Part shown: piece after piece, positions 61,874 through 64,000 of the stretch
Layout of the letters: each line of letters starts with the position of its first letter
How positions within the stretch are numbered: position 1 is the first letter of the stretch
NCBI GenBank assembly: GCA_002352225.1
Contig: DEIA01000011.1
Coordinates: forward strand, 14,798 to 78,797
DNA length: 64,000 bases
From: Flammeovirgaceae bacterium UBA2786
GTDB taxonomy: Bacteria > Bacteroidota > Bacteroidia > Cytophagales > Cyclobacteriaceae
Reading direction: 5' to 3'
The notes under the pieces: generated by a model
Database searches by the model: none
What the model saw: only the letters and a program-made list of their open reading frames with translations
Told to the model about the DNA's origin: nothing
Program-made: the position numbers and the translations under genes

Positions 61874-62221
61874 CTATAATAACTCAAGAGCAGGGTCCCA
61901 GAACACCTTTTGAAAATCCTGCACCTGGTCTTTCTTTACTTTAATTCCTTCTTTCTCCAGTCGGTTTTTCATGGTAGCGGGTGTTTCAAAATGATTTTTT
62001 CCGGTAAGCAATCCATTGCGGTTAACTACCCGGTGGGCCGGAATTTTTTTATTGGTATGGGCTGCATTCATTGCCCAGCCCACCATACGGGCACTCATAC
62101 CCGTGCCTAGGTAGCGGGCAATTGCGCCATAGCTGGTAACACGCCCTTTGGGCACCAACAAAACAATTGCCCATACATCTTCAAAAAATGAAAACGATTG
62201 AACCTGTTTTTCTTTCTTCAT
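61874..62221 (-). CDS. Alkyltransferase-like protein (MGMT family, no catalytic Cys)
   Basis: 115 residues, the DNA-binding domain of MGMT/Ogt only. The active-site motif IPCHRVV is here IPAHRVVN with A62 in place of Cys, so it cannot transfer alkyl groups. The helix-turn-helix region SYGAIARYLGTGMSARMVGWAM and the arginine finger are intact. Such ATL proteins bind O6-alkylguanine and direct it to nucleotide excision repair. Full length for that group. Confidence 0.9.
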   Translation of the reverse strand: MKKEKQVQSFSFFEDVWAIVLLVPKGRVTSYGAIARYLGTGMSARMVGWAMNAAHTNKKIPAHRVVNRNGLLTGKNHFETPATMKNRLEKEGIKVKKDQVQDFQKVFWDPALELL

Positions 62222-62279
62222 TTCAGTTTATATGGGTTTAAAATCCGCAGACGGACGTGGTCTCACCATGTTAAAACCT

Positions 62280-62287
62280 TACCTTTG
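62280..62287 (+). promoter_or_regulatory. Putative -7 element for the Ig/cadherin-like gene
   Basis: TACCTTTG matches TAnnTTTG exactly and lies 31 bases before the ATG at 62318. No clear -33 TTTG at the right distance. Confidence 0.4.
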
Positions 62288-62317
62288 CACCTCTAAATTT
62301 AAAAAACCTTTGCTGAA

Positions 62318-63847
62318 ATGAAGATTTGGGCTTTTACAGCATTCTTACTTTTTGTTTCCATATCGGGGCATACCCAGGTAATTACTGTGTCCGATTCAAC
62401 CGGCTGGAACTCCATATTTGAAGGATCTGAACTTGCCTTTAAGATTGAAAGCGCTGAATTAGAAAAGCCGAAATACTCGCTTGAGGGAGGTAACGGCTAC
62501 CAGATTCAACTGGATACAGTCGGAAATTTTTACTGGAAACCCAGCTTTGATCTGGTTGACAGAATAGAAAAGACAAAAGAAGTAAATGTGATTGTGCAGG
62601 CCGAATGGAAAGATGGCAGGCGGGCACGAAAGCAACTTGTATTTACACTGCATCACCAAAACCGGCCACCGGTAGTAGAAGATCTCCCTACTTTTTACGT
62701 TAAACAATCTTCGTCCAATAACTATCAGATACCCGAGCAATATGTGAGCGATCCGGATGGCGACCCGTTGGTATTTAAATCGGTGCAATCGCAATTACCA
62801 GAAGGGGCATCGCTTAACTCGCAAGGGTTATTAACCTGGACTCCTTCGCGCAATCAATTTAATGCGCTTAAGGCTGCCCCGCTAATAATAGAATTTGTAG
62901 TTCAGGATCAGCCCGAAAAAGCGGAAACGCGTGGTAAAATAAGAATAGCCCAAACGCAACTTGATCTTCCGCCTGAAATTTTATTGGTACCAGGCGATAC
63001 CAGTTTTACTATTAAAGAAGACGAGCGCATTCACTTTAAGATTTATGCGAGCGATCCAAATGGCGATGAAAATATCAGCAACCTGGCTTTTGTTTGTTCC
63101 GACCAGCGTGTGCTTAGCGAAAGCCTGATTCACAACACCGATGCACAGGCAGAATTTACCTGGAGCCCGGGATACTATTTTGTAGAAGAGGCCGAGAAGA
63201 AAAAAGTAGTAGAGATCATCTTTTTTGTATTGGATAAATCCAACAACCGCACACAACGTAAGGTAGCCATTACCGTGGTTGATACTGAAAACCTGGAAGA
63301 GAAAGATAAGTTTTTGTTTCAGAAATACAGAGCCTCGTTAATACAAGCTAAAATGCTTATTGATTTACTGGACAAAAACCACGAGCAACTATCTAAGGCA
63401 TACAAACAAGCCAAGAAAGGAAAGAAGAACCGGTCGATATTAAACGCATCGTTGGGTGCTACTACCGGTTTAGCCCCTGTAGCTATGCCAAACGATCCGC
63501 AATCGTATAAAGCGGTTTCGGCAATTGGTGGTACTACGGTGCTTACGCTTGGCACATTAGAAGCTACCGAAGTAATTGGTAAATCGAAAAACGACATTAC
63601 CGAAAAATTGAAAATCAATGTAGAGATTCGTAACCAACTACAGCTTGAGGGCGACAACTTTGCCCGCAAATATGCCTTAAAAAGCAGGCGCAGAGAAAAG
63701 GATTTTGATCCTGACAGGGATAAACTATTACCGATTTTAAATAACCAGAAACTGGTAACACTGGAGTTGGATGCCAGTAAGCGTATGGATACGAATGTGG
63801 ATAATAAGGAACTGAAAAAGACCTTTCCTGATTTTAGTGAAATGTAA
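62318..63847 (+). CDS. Secreted protein with cadherin/Ig-like repeats
   Basis: 509 residues with a signal peptide (KIWAFTAFLLFVSISGHTQ). At least three beta-sandwich repeats follow. The second has NRPPVVEDLPTFYVKQSSS then SDPDGDPLVFKSVQSQLPEG, and the third has DLPPEILLVPGDTSF then ASDPNGDENISNLAF. SDPDGD/SDPNGD are calcium-binding cadherin-like signatures. Residues about 330-380 are a Lys-rich helical linker, and the end is hydrophilic with SKNDITEKLKINVEIRNQL. It is probably a surface-exposed adhesive or structural protein. Confidence 0.8.
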   Translation: MKIWAFTAFLLFVSISGHTQVITVSDSTGWNSIFEGSELAFKIESAELEKPKYSLEGGNGYQIQLDTVGNFYWKPSFDLVDRIEKTKEVNVIVQAEWKDGRRARKQLVFTLHHQNRPPVVEDLPTFYVKQSSSNNYQIPEQYVSDPDGDPLVFKSVQSQLPEGASLNSQGLLTWTPSRNQFNALKAAPLIIEFVVQDQPEKAETRGKIRIAQTQLDLPPEILLVPGDTSFTIKEDERIHFKIYASDPNGDENISNLAFVCSDQRVLSESLIHNTDAQAEFTWSPGYYFVEEAEKKKVVEIIFFVLDKSNNRTQRKVAITVVDTENLEEKDKFLFQKYRASLIQAKMLIDLLDKNHEQLSKAYKQAKKGKKNRSILNASLGATTGLAPVAMPNDPQSYKAVSAIGGTTVLTLGTLEATEVIGKSKNDITEKLKINVEIRNQLQLEGDNFARKYALKSRRREKDFDPDRDKLLPILNNQKLVTLELDASKRMDTNVDNKELKKTFPDFSEM

Positions 63848-63850
63848 GTT

Positions 63851-63881
63851 TTTGGAGAAATCAAATTTCGGTTTACTTTTG
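63851..63881 (+). promoter_or_regulatory. Bacteroidota-type promoter of the tRNA-Ser gene
   Basis: TTTG at 63851-63854, a 19-base spacer and TACTTTTG at 63874-63881 match the Bacteroidota housekeeping consensus exactly. Transcription would start about 23 bases before the mature tRNA 5' end. Confidence 0.75.
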
Positions 63882-63910
63882 CAGTCCTTAAAGTAAAATA
63901 AACCCAACAC

Positions 63911-64000
63911 AGAGGAGTGGTAGAGCGGTTTATTGCACCGGTCTTGAAAACCGGAGACCGTTAACGCGGTCCGGGGGTTCGAATCCCTCCTCCTCTGCCA
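63911..64000 (+). tRNA. tRNA-Ser (anticodon UGA)
   Basis: Full cloverleaf of 90 bases with encoded CCA. Acceptor arms AGAGGAG and CTCCTCT pair, with G as discriminator. The anticodon loop CTTGAAA between ACCGG and CCGGA-type arms gives UGA for serine. A long variable arm (GACCGTTAACGCGGTC) and T arm GGGGGTTCGAATCCC fit a class II tRNA. It ends exactly at the window edge. Confidence 0.95.

Overview
The window looks like chromosomal DNA of a Bacteroidota bacterium, most likely Cytophagales-like. The clues are clear Bacteroidota promoters (TTTG or TTG, 19-20 bp, TAnnTTTG), few Shine-Dalgarno sequences, many lipoproteins and outer-membrane beta-barrels, a DUF6048/DUF6452 pair between ftsY and rimO, bacillithiol genes (bshC, ytxJ), a fused two-subunit 2-oxoacid dehydrogenase E1, LytS/LytTR-type regulation and a TonB protein. 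Nearly all DNA is coding, in short operons on both strands. It ends in a complete tRNA-Ser(UGA).

Region 1 (1-6.7 kb) is the only clearly disturbed part. It opens with the 3' end of ftsY. A decayed IS4-type transposase follows, then a detached copy of the DUF6048 gene tail, an AbiEi/AbiEii toxin-antitoxin pair, and a second, decayed copy of the ftsY tail. After these come a beta-barrel gene, an unknown lipoprotein, an XRE regulator and the intact DUF6048/DUF6452 pair. The order of the duplicated tails (ftsY tail, DUF6048 tail, AbiE, ftsY tail, DUF6048) is what a single-crossover integration of an AbiE-carrying circle would leave.

Region 2 (6.7-33.2 kb) is mostly housekeeping. It holds rimO, bshC and 5-formyl-THF cyclo-ligase; an agmatine-to-putrescine operon interrupted by a four-helix-bundle (S23-like) cassette; two paralogous membrane histidine kinases; mnmD, an AI-2E-type permease and ispF; an M16 peptidase, an antiporter and the E1 fusion; a long basic GGGS-repeat secreted protein coupled to ytxJ; OsmC, TonB, ChrA, a 2OG-Fe(II) oxygenase, a Tat-type superoxide dismutase, ribD and prmC.

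Region 3 (33.2-40.3 kb) is the most intriguing. A tight six-gene minus-strand operon encodes an alpha/beta hydrolase, an ATP-grasp ligase, a GCS2/YbdK carboxylate-amine ligase, a class I glutamine amidotransferase, a second ATP-grasp-like protein and a thiamine-pyrophosphokinase-like protein without its catalytic motifs. A second esterase and a HAD phosphatase are divergent. Together they look like a pathway building and trimming a small amide- or peptide-bonded metabolite. Related amidoligase neighbourhoods have been catalogued by comparative genomics, but the product is unknown to me.

Region 4 (40.3-64 kb) holds an NlpE/META lipoprotein, ornithine aminotransferase, a coiled-coil PD-(D/E)XK (RmuC-like) protein, an orphan GroES-like protein, a diheme cytochrome/beta-helix lipoprotein pair, a TPR-CHAT protease-like protein, GNAT and HAD genes, a LytS/LytTR pair, a CarboxypepD_reg-like protein, a GNAT-like protein, heptose-7-phosphate kinase, an aminotransferase, two beta-barrel genes, recR, clpS, a sodium:solute symporter, an alkyltransferase-like protein and a secreted Ig/cadherin-like protein.
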